Shown here one piece after another: positions 23,696-36,800 of a stretch of DNA of 64,000 bases (positions are counted from its first letter, which is position 1; each line of letters begins with the position of its first letter). Origin of the DNA: Sarcomyxa edulis (lineage: Eukaryota > Basidiomycota > Agaricomycetes > Agaricales > Mycenaceae); the NCBI GenBank assembly GCA_009761415.1, contig QUOL01000005.1:868001-932000 (forward strand), written 5' to 3'. Below the pieces are notes generated by a model. That model was not told the origin of the DNA and did not search any database. It worked only from the letters and a program-made list of their open reading frames with translations. Position numbers and translations under genes: made by a program.

Positions 23696-25102
23696 CTAAT
23701 ACCGCCTCGCTTCGTGGACTCCCTGCTGCCAGTGGGACTTCCACTCAATATCTACAGACACCCCCGAAAAGTCCAGCTGTCCCGCACTAAGGAGATCCAT
23801 GACACTGGGATAGTTGTTTGCCTGACATAAGATGGAGACGTGCTCCAAAGCCGGAAACATCCCTGACCTCACAAAAGTGAGAAGCCTTAGGAATACGCTC
23901 GTATTGAAATTCGAACTTGTAAGTGTATCGAACAGGCGCAATCGAGTCAAGGTTGTTTGCCTGTATCGAGGATTATGACCTTCGCCAGGAAAGCCGCTTA
24001 CATGTACATCGAGCTCGGTGAGATGGGGAAATATATCGAATATCTTCCACACGTCGATGTCGATAGGAATATTGTGGGCAAAACGCGTCAACGACGCTGA
24101 ACATGCTAGAGCAGCTTGTTCATATCGCAAGTAGATGTCCGGGACAGAGCGAATCTTCCAGGATCGATCGTCTGCGCTCAAAAAACGAAGGTTGGGGAAG
24201 CTAAACTGAGATAGTCGTTCGGGAAATGTGTCTAGTCGTAGCGTGTGTAAGTGAGGGAGTTCGTAAGGAGAATCTCCATCGTAAGGCGGCCATCCCGAGG
24301 CAATAGCATCGCGATGCTGGCGAATCATCGCGTGTGTCTCCCCATCAGTGTGCTGCGATGAAATCCTTTCACTATCCAAGTCCTCGATGACCGGAGTCAC
24401 ATCTACGTCCGAAGGATTATCATCGGGACTGGGTGGCTCAAGATTGACGACGACGCATGCTTCCAAACGAACAAAGTATCGGAGAAGTGAGGCGAAATGA
24501 TTTGAGTCAATATACATGCCCCGGATGTCCACACGACGAAGGGAGGATGCCCAGTTGAGGATCATTGTCCGCCAGAACGCCACAGACGGAAACAATGCTT
24601 CTCGGGGCAACAGTCGGCTAAACTGGCAGCGACAGAGGAAGACAATAACCTTGGGGCATAGAGGGATGAGGTCCCAAAGAACTTCAAACACATCGATGTT
24701 GTTCCTGCCTTGACGAATATAAAAATCTATCAGGCGACACCATCTCCCAGGGGACTTTTTTCCGTTATGATGCGAGCGAAGTGCTTTGACTAGGGATGGG
24801 ATCTGACCGGACTGACGGACAATGATGATTTCGAATAGATATTCCTCTGTCATGTCGTTGAATGTCTTGCAAACAAGTGAAAGACTACATTTCACGTTCA
24901 TCGAATCCGCTATAGCGCCCATCATATGCCCTCGGTTCTCTTCTTCGATTGACTCGTAGGATGTGGCCAATGCGCCCGGGACATATGTTGCAGCGCGAAG
25001 GATATAGCGAAGGATCTCGGGAGGGAAATGCATTGGGAAGAATACATGGCTATGGCCCCAGTCACTTTTACTTATAGGCACCGCGAGTTCTCCTTTGTCC
25101 AT
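23696..25102 (-). CDS. F-box-type protein (intronless)
   Basis: A single 468-codon exon. Near the N-terminus (about residues 26-36) HFPPEILRYILRAAT is an F-box core, followed by CSLSLVCKTFNDMTEEYLFE (about 83-102), the usual second half of the motif. The rest alternates leucine/histidine-rich segments such as LPHLHTLRLDTFPERLSQFS and FPHLTELDVHVSGF, consistent with degenerate leucine-rich-type repeats that bind a target. Such proteins act as substrate receptors of SCF ubiquitin ligases and are highly expanded in agarics. The target is unknown. An acidic insertion lies near residue 235 (PSPDDNPSDVDV). Confidence 0.8.
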   Translation of the reverse strand: MDKGELAVPISKSDWGHSHVFFPMHFPPEILRYILRAATYVPGALATSYESIEEENRGHMMGAIADSMNVKCSLSLVCKTFNDMTEEYLFEIIIVRQSGQIPSLVKALRSHHNGKKSPGRWCRLIDFYIRQGRNNIDVFEVLWDLIPLCPKVIVFLCRCQFSRLLPREALFPSVAFWRTMILNWASSLRRVDIRGMYIDSNHFASLLRYFVRLEACVVVNLEPPSPDDNPSDVDVTPVIEDLDSERISSQHTDGETHAMIRQHRDAIASGWPPYDGDSPYELPHLHTLRLDTFPERLSQFSFPNLRFLSADDRSWKIRSVPDIYLRYEQAALACSASLTRFAHNIPIDIDVWKIFDIFPHLTELDVHVSGFPGEGHNPRYRQTTLTRLRLFDTLTSSNFNTSVFLRLLTFVRSGMFPALEHVSILCQANNYPSVMDLLSAGQLDFSGVSVDIEWKSHWQQGVHEARRY

Positions 25103-26408
25103 AATCGTCCAATGGTGGTTCCTTTGTCAATAGCACGTTGGCCACTGATGCACTGAGAGCCAATTGACTTGTAACGATTACTTCTCGCTAGATATTGTTT
25201 GATCCTAGGTCAAGCCCGGCCAGAAGACAGCGAGTGCTAGAATGTCTGCTAGAGAGCGGACGGAGACCAGAGGAGAGCAGGGTAGAGAGCGTCGACGTCA
25301 AAGGACTCGGACGATCATGATCGATATCGATGAACCGATGCTGAGGACCATCACCGGTTCAATTTTGCATGGACCACGCCCCCACTCATGGGCCACACTC
25401 AGCTCAACTGCGTGGGCACGATCATCAGAACGTAGAACATGAGAGAACATAGCAAAATGCAACAGAGGTACATCAGAAGCTTCGGACTCGAAGAGACTCG
25501 AAGCCTATCTATGCATGATGCAAGTGGTCGCGTCAACGTTCTGTTTAGATGTCGATATCTAGTATTAGGTGCATCAATAATCCGTTTTGACGCGACATAC
25601 GAATACTTGATGAGTGATGAAGAAAAATGAGTAATTCGAATCGCGTTAGATTTTTGAGAGAATTTTTTTTTTTGAGGGGGCATACCTGTCTGCATGCTGA
25701 TCCTGTGCAAAACCGTCGCCTGGGCCTTCAGCTTGAGATAGTCAAGCTGCTAGGCACTAGGGCAGCTCGAGGGTTTGTCGTCAAATGCGGTGGTCATGGG
25801 AGTCCGGGGTCGACCGTGATCAACGCGTCCGTCGTCGGAACTTGACTCTCAAATTTTCTCCTGTACACAAGACAGCCTCCGACAATTTTGTAGATTTATG
25901 TTCGTAATTCCTGACAGTACTTCCGAGACTCCGGATCATCCTTTCTGGTTCACTATGGCAGTACAACGCCAGCAGAGATGAACGCCGAGTTTGTTTCCCT
26001 GGAAAGCCAAAAAGAAGCAGGAAGGTAAGTAAGTTGGTTGTCAATCCCCATATTTCTCCTTCGTGACGAGTTGTGTTGGCCTTTCAGCTTCAGTGCTTCA
26101 GCTGCCGGCTTCGGAATCGATAGCTTCGTTCCATCGTTCTACCGACCGATACGCACATACCTAGTACACTCCGCGTGGGGAATGATGTGCCATCATGATG
26201 AAGATCAAGGAGTATGCACGACCGGCGCCTGACGGTCAGAAGCTTCTAGTCGGCGACATACCCGAGACAGGAAACAGTAAAATGCTCACAGCGCATGGCA
26301 CATATATAGCCTGTGTCTCCGAGACGGAACTTAGGTTCCAACGAGCTAAGTACTGCAATCAGCCCAGCATACCCTTCACTAGGATTCCCCTCCCACGCGT
26401 GCGTTAGG
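25103..26408. other. Intergenic region upstream of the CoA-ligase pair
   Basis: About 1.3 kb with no supported gene. Short frames on both strands lack family motifs. There is a T-run of about 11 at 25662-25673 and a TATA-like word (acatatatag) near 26301, about 100 nt before the next ATG. Confidence 0.4.
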
Positions 26409-28799
26409 ATGCAGCCAAAGATCTATACCTCCACTTTCCCATCGGTTCCAATAGTCAACACATCGATATTCACGCATTTGTTTGCTGCCGACCCAAATAG
26501 TCCTACGACTGTTGGTGGGTATCCAGGATCAGACCCAGCTTTCATAGATGCTACGACTGGGACGACATTATCACGATCTCAGCTCAGACATCTCGCGTTG
26601 ACATTTGGGTATGGACTATTACACCATCCGTCACTACCACCGCTGAAGAGGGGCGATACCGTGCTGGTGTACTCGCCAAACTCGCTGGCATGGCCTGTGG
26701 TCTTGTTCGGGTGCGTGGCAGCCGGCCTGCGGTGTACACCTGCAAACAGTGGGTATACAAGCCGCGAATTGGGCTATCAGTATATCGACAGTGGAGCTAA
26801 GGTTGTTCTGACGAGTGAGGAAGGACTGGAGACTGTCAAGGAGATGTTTAGAGACCTCGGGGAAGACGGGAAGAGGAAGATTGCGGTGTTAGGAAGTGGA
26901 TTAGGCTGGGCTGGTGGACCAGACGGTGCTGGTTCCCAAGCTGGAGGACTCTTGAGGTTGCAGGACTTGTTAACAATGGGAACATTGCCTGAAGAAGCAA
27001 AATTCACAGGAAATCAAGTACACGAGACCATTTATATATGTTATTCTAGTGGGACTACTGGGAAGGCGAAGGGAGTAGAGGTGAGTCTTTGACGCACCTG
27101 AATTTTATATATTGCAATGCTCATGACTATCTAGACTACTCATAATAACATAACTACCGTGCTTGATATCGCTGGACCTTTGTTCCCGATGGTGCACGGT
27201 ATAGATAAGATGCTGGGAGTCCTTCCGTTCTTCCATATCTATGGTACTGAGTTATTAACGTGCTTCTTGACTCGTTGCTGATTCAATCGTGTATCTATGC
27301 AGGCGCCGTCGAGCTCCTTCATTTTCCTTTCAGCTACGGAGTTCCGGTCATCATACAGACCCGCTTCGAGCCCGTGCAGTTTTGTTCCAACATTCAGCGG
27401 TATGGCATTACCACGGCTCTAGTAGTTCCTCCGGTACTAGTCGTCCTCTGTCGGCATAATGGTCAGTGGGTCTCGACCTGCATGATGTCCTACAGACTGA
27501 TTGTATCGCAGCTGTGGACGAGTACGATCTGAGTACCTTGACCAAGATATTTTCTGCTGCTGCACCGTTAGGTACTGGCTTAATCCATCAGGTCAGCGAT
27601 GAATTCCCGTATTGCGTTGATATCAAGTAGAACTATTGCTGAAATATAAACGCACAGGTCACCGAACGACTTATGTCGAAACGTAAGAGTAGCAAAGGAC
27701 CGAGGGTCAATGTTGCTCAAGGTCGGCCCATTCTCTTCATATGTGGCATGAGACTCCGCTGATCAGGAAACTTGTAGGCTACGGCTTGACAGAAACCTCC
27801 CCTGTGTCGCATTTTCTTCCGTTCCCCGATTCGTTAAGGAAGGCCGGCAGTGTTGGTCTTCTATTGCCCAATTTGCAGGCAAGGATTGTTCTGGATGTTG
27901 ACGGGAACGTGACCGATGTTGCGGAAGGGGAGCCAGGAGAATTGTGGGTTAAAGGACCTACTGTCATGAAGGTATATATGTCATCGAGGGCATTTTCGTT
28001 CTTGCATAACATCTTGACATGTGTTCTCCAAGGGCTATTTGAACAACCCTACTGCCACTGCAGATACTGTGACGTCTGACGGCTGGCTAAGGACAGGAGA
28101 CGTTGTTGTGAGGGATAAAGAAGGGTATTACTGGATTGTGGATCGGAGAAAGGAGTTGATCAAATACAAAGTGGGTCCCGTTGTTTTCTCGTTGGGTCGC
28201 GCCTCTGACTGCTTCTTCGTATATAGGGATTCCAAGGTAATTACATGACTTCAGACTTGACCGAATATCTAGCTGAAGCCTTGTGAAGTTCCCCCTTCAG
28301 AACTGGAGAGTGTCTTGTTGACACATCCGGATATTGCAGATGTCGCTGTCATTGGTGTTGATGACCTCAACGAAGCAACAGAACTGCCTCGGTAAGTTTC
28401 TCCGCAACTTCTGTTGTTGATCATGATCGTTTATCGCTGTGACACACGTAGAGCTTATGTAGTGCATGCGAACCCGGATAACGTAAAGACCAAAGAGGAG
28501 CGAGGAGCATTTAGTCACAGTGTACGGAAGTGGACTGAATCAAAGGTAGCCCATCACAAGTACTTGAGAGGGGGTGAGTTTGTATCCAGTTTTACGTCGC
28601 GTTTATCTCTGATCCGTGATCAGGTGTGGTGGTCATTGATGCCATTCCAAAGAGGTGAGATCCTTATCTGTACCACTCCAGAGTGACCAAGCTAACCTAT
28701 CCACTCGTCTGAAGTGCGGCTGGTAAGATTTTAAGACGCGAACTGCGAGATCGGGCAAAGGAGGAGCTTCTGCATGAGACGGTCAAGGCTAAATTGTGA
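26409..28799 (+). CDS. Acyl-CoA ligase (4-coumarate-CoA-ligase-like), peroxisomal; copy 1
   Basis: ANL-superfamily enzyme that adenylates a carboxylic acid with ATP and transfers it to CoA. The start at 26409 reads [10 protein letters not shown]. Motifs in order: the AMP-binding loop [59 protein letters not shown] then [20 protein letters not shown], and the C-terminal lysine motif [14 protein letters not shown]. Ten or more short introns were placed, with all checked junctions phase-consistent. The protein ends KAKL before TGA 28797, so its last three residues AKL form a PTS1 peroxisomal signal. The next gene is a tandem paralog about 250 bp downstream with the same intron positions. The acid substrate (phenylpropanoid, fatty or other) cannot be told from sequence. 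Confidence 0.92.
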
Positions 28800-29048
28800 T
28801 ATGCACTTGGGGTTTTCTCTAGAGGATATAATACTCCCCATCGTACTTACTACGTGCCGGCGCGTCTGATTCTGTTGTTTCGATCTTCTCACTGTTCTCA
28901 TGACTCCGGCAGCAGAGCCTTTGCCGAATTTCCATTTACCCCGCGTCACGTCTCCCGAAGTCAGACTGTTATTTCATGTAGGAAGATCGTTGATCACTTT
29001 CCCCACTTCCTCACTCATCTTCTACTGCATGGACTAAAGCTCATCTCT

Positions 29049-31501
29049 ATGGCCCCGAAAATCTACACCTCCCCAGTGCCTTCTGTTCCAATCTTCAAGC
29101 GCTCCATATTTACTCATCTATTTGGAAGTGCCAGCCCTTCACCTTCTACTGAGGATATTGGAGGATTCCCAGGATCTGCGCCTGCGTTCATCGACGCTGT
29201 TACCGGGACCACTCTGACACGAGCCCAGCTCAAGAATCTAGCGCTTACATTTGGCTACGGACTCCTCAATCACCCAACTGTACCCCTCAAACGCGGGGAC
29301 ACTGTTCTGATATTCTCTCCAAACTCCTTAGCTTGGCCTGTAGTCCTATTTGGGAGCATTGCTACATCTCTAAAATGCACCTTGGCGAATAGTGGTTATA
29401 CTAGTCGAGAATTGGCATTTCAGTATACTGACAGTGGGGCAAAGTTGGTAATGACCAACGAGGACGGTGTGTCCATCGCTCGGGAGATGTTCAAGGAACT
29501 CGGAGTGAAAAGGGAAGATGGTGATAAGAGGATTATCGTTCTTAGTAATGGGCTTGCATGGGCCGGAGGACCGGACGCTCCTAAGAAGCAGGAAGCGTAT
29601 GGACTTCCACGGCTAGAGGATTTCCTCCAGAGAGGTAGACTGATCGAAGAAGGACCGTTCGATGGTGACGACTCAAACGAGACAGCATACCTATGTTACT
29701 CTAGTGGAACAACTGGTAAACCTAAAGGAGTGGAAGTAAGTCGACTCCTTGTCGTGAGCAATTCATACTCACGCGTTCTCTGTAGACCACGCATCATAAT
29801 ATCACCACTGTTGTGGCCATGGTCAAGTCATTATATCCTCCCCTATCTATCGGGGAGGATAGCATGCTGGGGATCTTGCCGTTCTATCATATTTATGGTA
29901 CGCTTCTCAAACTGTCGTTACAAGTGCTGATTCTGATACACGTATCCAGGTGCTGTAAAGCTCCTACATTTCCCATTCTTTGCTGGTATTCCCGTAGTAG
30001 TGCAGGCGCGTTTTGATCCCGTTCAATTCTGCGCAAACATCGAGAGATATCGAATCACCGTCTCGCTTGTTGTACCACCTGTATTGGTCGTACTCGCTCG
30101 ACACGAAGGTGTGCCGTCATAACGGCAACCCGATTATATGAAAACTGATGCTCTTGAAAGCTGTGGACAGGTACGATTTGAGTACTTTGAAGTCGCTATG
30201 CTCTGGCGCAGCGCCTGTAGGTGCTGCATTAGTAACTCAAGTGAGTGTATTTGCTGCCTCTAAACTACGCTTGTCTGACCTATTATTTCGACAGGTCCGG
30301 GAACGTCTTCGTTCGAAAAGAAAAATGGCCAGCCATTTTGACATCATACAAGGTCAGTTGAGTTGGGATTGAATTACTCGAGGCACTCTGAGATGTGCCT
30401 CAGCGCTATGACACTGAAATATTTCCCTGGCAATGCTCAGGATACGGTTTAACGGAAACATCACCGACTACGCATCTTCTTCCTGTCCAAGACTCCCTGC
30501 GTAAAGTGGGGAGCATCGGGTTTCTTCTGCCAAATTTGGAGGCCCGAATAGTTGTTGATGGAGAAGGCGACGGGAACATAGATGCAGAAGAGGGTCAACC
30601 GGGGGAGATTTGGATCAGGGGTCCCACTATTATGAAGGTTTGAGGCTTTTGACCGTCCAGAATATCTGTACTGGGACTGATTTTCTTCTCAAGGGATATC
30701 TGAATAACGAGGCAGCCACTAAGGATGCTATTACACCGGACAGGTGGTTCAGAACAGGTGACATTGCTATCAGGGATCGCGAAGGGTATTATTATATCGT
30801 CGATAGACGGAAAGAACTGATCAAGTATAAGGTACCCTCATTTCCTTTGAGAAAAGACCCTCACTGATTCGAAATTTCGGGACGGGTAGGGATTCCAAGG
30901 TGTGTTTTGAACATATGAGTCTAGTTCCACTCTGAGACGGTGACATTTATGATGGGATTCCTAGTCCCTCCTGCGGAATTAGAGAGCGTGCTCCTCACTC
31001 ACCCAGATATTGCCGATGCTGCTGTCATCGGCGTAGATAGTCTCAAAGAAGCCACAGAACTTCCAAGGTTAGTGTATCCGTCGTCGCAACCACAACTTCA
31101 CATCGACGCGGTTCAATTGATGTAATCTCCAGAGCATACGTGGTCCCTGCAAGGATGGACAGCGTGCACGATAAACAAGCATTCGAGAGGAACGTACAGA
31201 AGTGGATCGAAGGCAAGGTAGCTAGACACAAGTTTTTGAGAGGAGGTGCGCACCTATTTCTTTCGCAATTCAAAGTAATTCTGAAGTCTGTCTTTTCTAA
31301 ATGCAGGTGTTGTAGTGATTGGCGTCATTCCCAAGAGGTAGGACAGCATTGATTTGTATTGCTTGAGGTGTGATCTGACTCTTCTGTCTCAACAGCGCTG
31401 CAGGCAAGATCCTCAGAAGAGAATTGCGCGAGCAGGCAAAGAAGGAACTTGCTGGACGCGATCCGTCAGATCCTGTCGGAGAAGCGAGGGCTAAATTATG
31501 A
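29049..31501 (+). CDS. Acyl-CoA ligase (4-coumarate-CoA-ligase-like), peroxisomal; copy 2
   Basis: Tandem paralog of the upstream gene. The start at 29049 reads [20 protein letters not shown], nearly parallel to copy 1. It has [63 protein letters not shown] then [31 protein letters not shown] and [14 protein letters not shown]. Intron positions match copy 1, including the small exon coding GFQ, so the duplication happened after intron gain. It also ends in AKL, a PTS1 signal, after a short extra stretch ([11 protein letters not shown]) that copy 1 lacks. The two proteins have drifted in the acid-binding half (for example [11 protein letters not shown] against [12 protein letters not shown]), so substrates may differ. 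An upstream in-frame ATG at 28854 is unlikely since copy 1 starts at the equivalent MxPKIYTS. Confidence 0.92.
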
Positions 31502-31666
31502 GATATTCGTCCGTGTACTTGTATGTGGACTGTTTACGAATGACACATCGCAAACAACGAGTTGTCAGTCACTTAGTTGAACGAGGTTTTCCTGGTTAAG
31601 TAGGTCCCAAAGACTCCCATTGCCATAAGTGATCTACTCGGTCCCCCGCTTCAAGATGGACTCCCA

Positions 31667-33827
31667 CTACTCCCTAGGTGCAATCTGGACGTTCAAAGGA
31701 CCAGGGAATAGGGTACTTCGGATATTGCGAATATTTCGGAGGTAGGATGCAAAATCGAAAGTGGGCGGAAATGTGATGTTGAAGCAAAGGAGAAGTCGAG
31801 CGATCACCATGCGTAATTCCTGGATTGCAAGAGACTTCCCGATACATCCATAGGGACCTATGATAGCTCAGCACGGTAGAATGGTCAAGATGGTCGTACA
31901 AAGACATACCAAACGAGAATGACATCAACGCGCTCGGTTCAAGTATGGACCCTGGTCCTAGACCGCCAGGCAGCCATCTTTCTGGACGAAAATCTTCGGG
32001 GTCAGGGAAGAAATTGGTAGGATCAAGTTCTTGGGTATACGCTGGGACAGAAACGATGGTATTCCCAGGAATGAATATGCCATCGATCGTAGTGCCTGAA
32101 GGGGGAGTGATCCTTTCGAGACCCGAAAGAGGTACTCCCAGCCTCAAAGCTTCGCTGATTACTGCATTCAAGTATGGAAGGGAACCGAGGATTTGAAAAT
32201 CTAGAGGATCTTTTGGATAGGGGAAGGCATTGATAAGCTCTTGAGAAAGACGATCATAGACATTGCGGTGATGCACAATATAAAGAAAGGCGTATTGCAG
32301 TGCGTTTGCTGTGGTATCGGAGCCTATGGCCAGACATTTCATTGATCAACCGTGCTGTATAAAAACCAGAGATAGGCAGTACAGACCTGCTTGAATTCCG
32401 AACAGAGCATCCATGGTTTTCTCGTCCTCGGTTAGTGTTTCGCCCTGCAAGTCGTCGGCGGAATAAATGAGATATACCTGGGACAACAACCATGTCTCAC
32501 GGATTGAGACTTACCAAGTGCGCACAGACATCCCGGTCATCCTCAGATTTTCGAGCGCGGTGAGATAACATTTGACGGGCCTGTTTGTGAAGGTTGCGTA
32601 TCGATTGTGTGCTCGGAAGGTACCACAATATATCCATAAGCCAAGGGACTTCGCCAAGTCTATGCACAGAGGTTAATTCGGACACGTAGTACTCTTCGGG
32701 GAACACATCAGATAGATGCTTACATTTCGAAGACTGTAGTCGCTGATTTACCGTTGTCTACCCAGCCTTCGGGATCTCCACGCCGCATTAATTCCTATCG
32801 AATTGTCAGCGAAGCATAGACTGGACTGGAAGGCTAGAATGATACCAGAGTACTGCTCGAACCAAACATAAAATTACCCTGGAACTAGGGCTTCAGCCAT
32901 GAAGTCGTGCGATGTATAATAAAGATCGGCTATATACCATGAAATCATACGACCAATCCTCTATGCATTGAGAGAGGTTGACAATCTTTTCTGTAGAACG
33001 AGAGATCATACACTCGGTCAACTCGACTACTCGACGATCTAAGATGGGCTGAAAATGTTCGAGACTGCGAACATTTTAGGTGATTTTGAGTTGCAGTGTA
33101 AGGTGGGAGTACGCACTTTGTCCTGGTAAATGCAGGCGCCCATTTGTTCCTTCTTGAATGATGGATTTCTCGGTCAAGTGTAAAGAATAAGCCATTTCCA
33201 GGGAGAACATGTAGTTCATAAGCGGAACTTCTGTCCATACATCTACTTGCGGCATAGATCGGTCCGATAGCAGTACGAGAGTTGATCGATAGAGTATCAG
33301 GACCTGCGGGTTGGCTTCAGTATGAGATCATGATGGCAATGATCACTGCAACATTCACCTATTCTGACTACCTTGCCGTATTGCTGATGCAATGCCTGTA
33401 TCGTCTTGTGGCGCCATCCTGACATGACGACTCCGGCTAAACGCAGACTGGAAATTCTATAGGACCATCTCCCTGGGAAGCTGCTCAGTGGATGCCAGGG
33501 TGATATTCGCCAAAGTATGGTCGCTATGCCTAGTGTCAGGAGTTGGATGGTAGTGCAGACAAGTGTGAGGAGAACGGGGGACATCTCGATGTCATGGTTT
33601 ACACTGGAAGAGTCTCGAGAGAATATAGCAAACAAGACGGTGGACCCAATGATCTCGAAGAGCAGCACAACATCTCCACGAAGCGGTCGAAAATGAAGAA
33701 TTGCATATGTGACCTTTGGGAAAGTGAGTTGTCAGCGGGAAACAAGAACCTCGAACGCATGATATTTGGCACCCACAAGTCCAGCTAAGCTGGCGCAGAA
33801 GAGAGGCGAGCCAAGAGCGAACGGCAT
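31667..33827 (-). CDS. Cytochrome P450 monooxygenase (basidiomycete CYP67/CYP5037-like)
   Basis: Membrane-anchored heme monooxygenase. The proposed start at 33827 (MPFALGSPLFCASLAG) splices into a hydrophobic N-terminus FEIIGSTVLFAIF plus LLTLVCTTIQLLTLGIATIL, then the proline-rich hinge PWHPLSSFPG. Later exons contain RSSAYELHVLPGNGLFFTLD, GSDTTANALQYAFLYIVHHR (I-helix), SEALRLGVPLSG (K-helix ExxR), PEDFRPERWL and the heme loop FSFGPYGCIGKSLA, which crosses a phase-1 intron at about 31912. The cysteine and glycines are intact, but Tyr replaces the usual Arg/His at the FxxGx(R/H)xCxG position. I recall this as common in some basidiomycete clans. The stop is TAG at 31667. The 5' donor is uncertain; two candidates keep the same frame. 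It converges on the CoA-ligase pair, with only 165 bp between stops. Confidence 0.85.
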
Positions 33828-36800
33828 CGGGGACAACTTGAGAGGAACTTCGAATAACCGCCCCTTGTGATAAGTAGACCTTCCGAATCAGTGCAAAGTT
33901 GTGCAAACTCGATGACTAGACTCGATCTGCTGTTCTAATCGCATCCATAGATGAGCACCCGAGTTCGGGTCAAGGATGCTGGACAGTCGAAGAGCGTCTA
34001 TTGGCTAGAAACGGCTTCCGGGGCTGTTCCGCCTCAGAGTCGTGCAATCAAACTTGGAAGCGGTTTGTGGCATATACAATGAAATCTACACTTGTTGATG
34101 ATCGAAAGAGCACTTATTATCGGAGGATGCTTGGTGGAAAACATGTTCCCGGTGAACGAGATCAGAGATGGCTTAGGTACAATAAGATTTCCAAAACACA
34201 TTACCTCTGGGCGAAAGGTTTGTCCGCTGTAATTTTGGAACGACAAGCGTGTCTTTTAATGCTTGAGGCACAGAGATGTGCTGATAACGCGAGACTCATG
34301 ATCAGGCAATTATGAGGCGCAAGCTCTAGTGTGGGTTTCGATAGCTAGGTGAGGTAACAGTGACTTGAATTTTAATTTTAATTAGTGGTAGCCATCGGGT
34401 CCTCCAATAAGTAGCTAGCTTCTTACCGAGGACGTTCATGCTAAATTGTACCCGTCCAACTTTGCGAGGGTGCAACCGGTGGACTGAATGAATGGTCGAG
34501 TTTCATGAGTTTGAGAGACTGATAGAAGCTTGATATCTACATATGCGTTATCGTAAAGGCTATGAAGTTCCACCTCCTTGCTGTGATATTGGATGAAGTT
34601 CGAAGAGAGCAAGGTTGGAGCAAGGACTGCAACGTCTGAGTTTTATGAGTCATGGAATTTCAAGTCGCTCTAAAGGGAGGAAGAGAGGCATGTCAGAATT
34701 CAGAGTATTCGGGATACAGCTGTGAAAGACTCTGTGCATCGTGTACTTACTCATATATGTTTCCGAATCGTTGATGAGGAAGGTGTCAAGTTCGAAGAAT
34801 TGGCCTTCGGCACTTGTTCGGCACTGGGTTTTAGTTCCCACGGTGTGCCTTTTCAAACGATTCTGAGTTCAACATCCACTCGCTGTGGTCTGACCGAGAC
34901 TAGTAGGTCAAGACTAGCTTACTAGGCGTTATGTCTATCCAGGATCGCACGGAGCTCGTCTTTCGATATATGATCATCTCAAATAAGCCCCCTCACAGAC
35001 ATCAGGCCGTCTTCCTCGCACTTCCCACCATAGCAATTTACTTATGCCGACCGAAGAGTGGTCTGTCCATCCAAAATATACACAGATTGTATGTCGTTCC
35101 AACGTCGTCTTCTCATTTTCAATGACCATCTTGTAAGTCCCGCGTATCGCGTCTTTACCCAGTATAATCTCATTTGAAAATTTGTGCCATAGTCAGCCAG
35201 TCACTCGCCGTGCTATACGTTCGAGACGACCAGCGAAACTAATAGACACATATACCACTCGAGAAGAATCCGTCCTACTCTCCTGAGACTGCAGCTGTTG
35301 GCCTGGGTTCATCTCAATGAACACGATATAGCTAGCAGCGACGACCCTTCCCTATTCTGTTTACAGATCGGTCCTGAATATTGTCTCGAAATCCCTGGCG
35401 TGTCTGAACCTGCAAGGATGTTGACAGAAGTGAACACGACTACACCGAGTCGGTGGCTTTTGGTCATCGTCACCTTGGGTTGTCGGACAGGAACTACTGG
35501 ATCCAAGACTAGGATTCAATACACGCAGACAAGGCTCGTCGAGACCTCGTGCGGAAGCGGGCAGACTCCTCCCATCAGTACATCTTGGACCCATCTTACC
35601 ATTGCGTCTGGAAGTTATGTTTCTCTCCTTCAAGTACAGGTCGGCTTGCGATTTTGTTACTTTGTCAATGTTACTATCATGTAATACTCGATTACTATCG
35701 CTTTTTCTTGAGCATATCGGCAGTATCTTGGATCTGACTCAACCTCCAACTTGACACGTCTATTTCCATGGGCCTTACGACTCTCGGACGCTGCGACTCT
35801 TGATCACGTCTTCGATGCTATACTATCGGCCTGATGAACAACTATAGTGCCATCCTTTCACGTTCTGTCAGTTTCTATTCCGATTCGACGTTAAAAATGA
35901 AGGCTCTGGACCGGGCAATTTGAAGAGCACGCAATATAGACTAGTTGTTCATTAGAGATTTTTCAAATTGTGTACGTGCGTGCTCGTAAATGAAGCCGAG
36001 GGTGGGATACAGTCATGCTCATGTTCGACCGACAGCTGGACAGAGACGATGGTCGCGTACTTCAGAAATCGTCAGCTCGAATGTACAGTTCCCGGGCCTG
36101 TCGGGAAGTGATGTAAGATTCTGGCAGGCAACGTTCTTCGGCGAAATATAGACCATTTCATTCATTTGAGTGGCCACAACTCCGATGATAGATCGCAACT
36201 TGAATGCTCCTTACCTCCACTGATATGCCTGGCTGATATCCAGAAGGGTTAGAGGAGAATCAGCCTGAAAGCTTCATCCCGGGTCTGAGGCCACTAAAGC
36301 TCCACTATCTAGAAGTCCATGTGCACGTCGGTGAGAAGTGGCCACGGAAGTAGTCGCTCGAGTTTCGAAACGAGCGCAATAATAGCAGCGGTCACATTGC
36401 ACGAATTCTGGCCGGCAGCAAAGAGAGGCCCAGAGTAGGACGGATGGAGTGGGCATGAGGCCGCAAGAGACGAAAGCGAATCCGTAGGCGAGAGTGCAGA
36501 CAGTCTAAGGCCGATAGAATTCTAGAAGCACGCAAGCTCGGTAGGTAGCTACCTGTTTAGCCATATACGCATTGTCGCACACGGCGCTCGCACGTAAGTG
36601 AGCTTGCTAGGTCAAGAGCTGACTAGTATAGGTTGGCAACGGCCTTGAACGCGTAGTGGTGCTATTTGAAGTATCAGCAAGCATCATGACTCGTTCGGGA
36701 CGAGGCTACTTCGGTAGGAAGTTACTCGATAGCAAAGAACAGCTAACGGGGGCGCGTGGCTCCGAAGTTTAATACAAGGACTGCCGCATACACGCATGTG

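Noticed and set aside
25662..25673. Poly-T run as part of a retroposed gene tail
   Set aside because: No adjacent intronless gene copy or target-site duplication was found.
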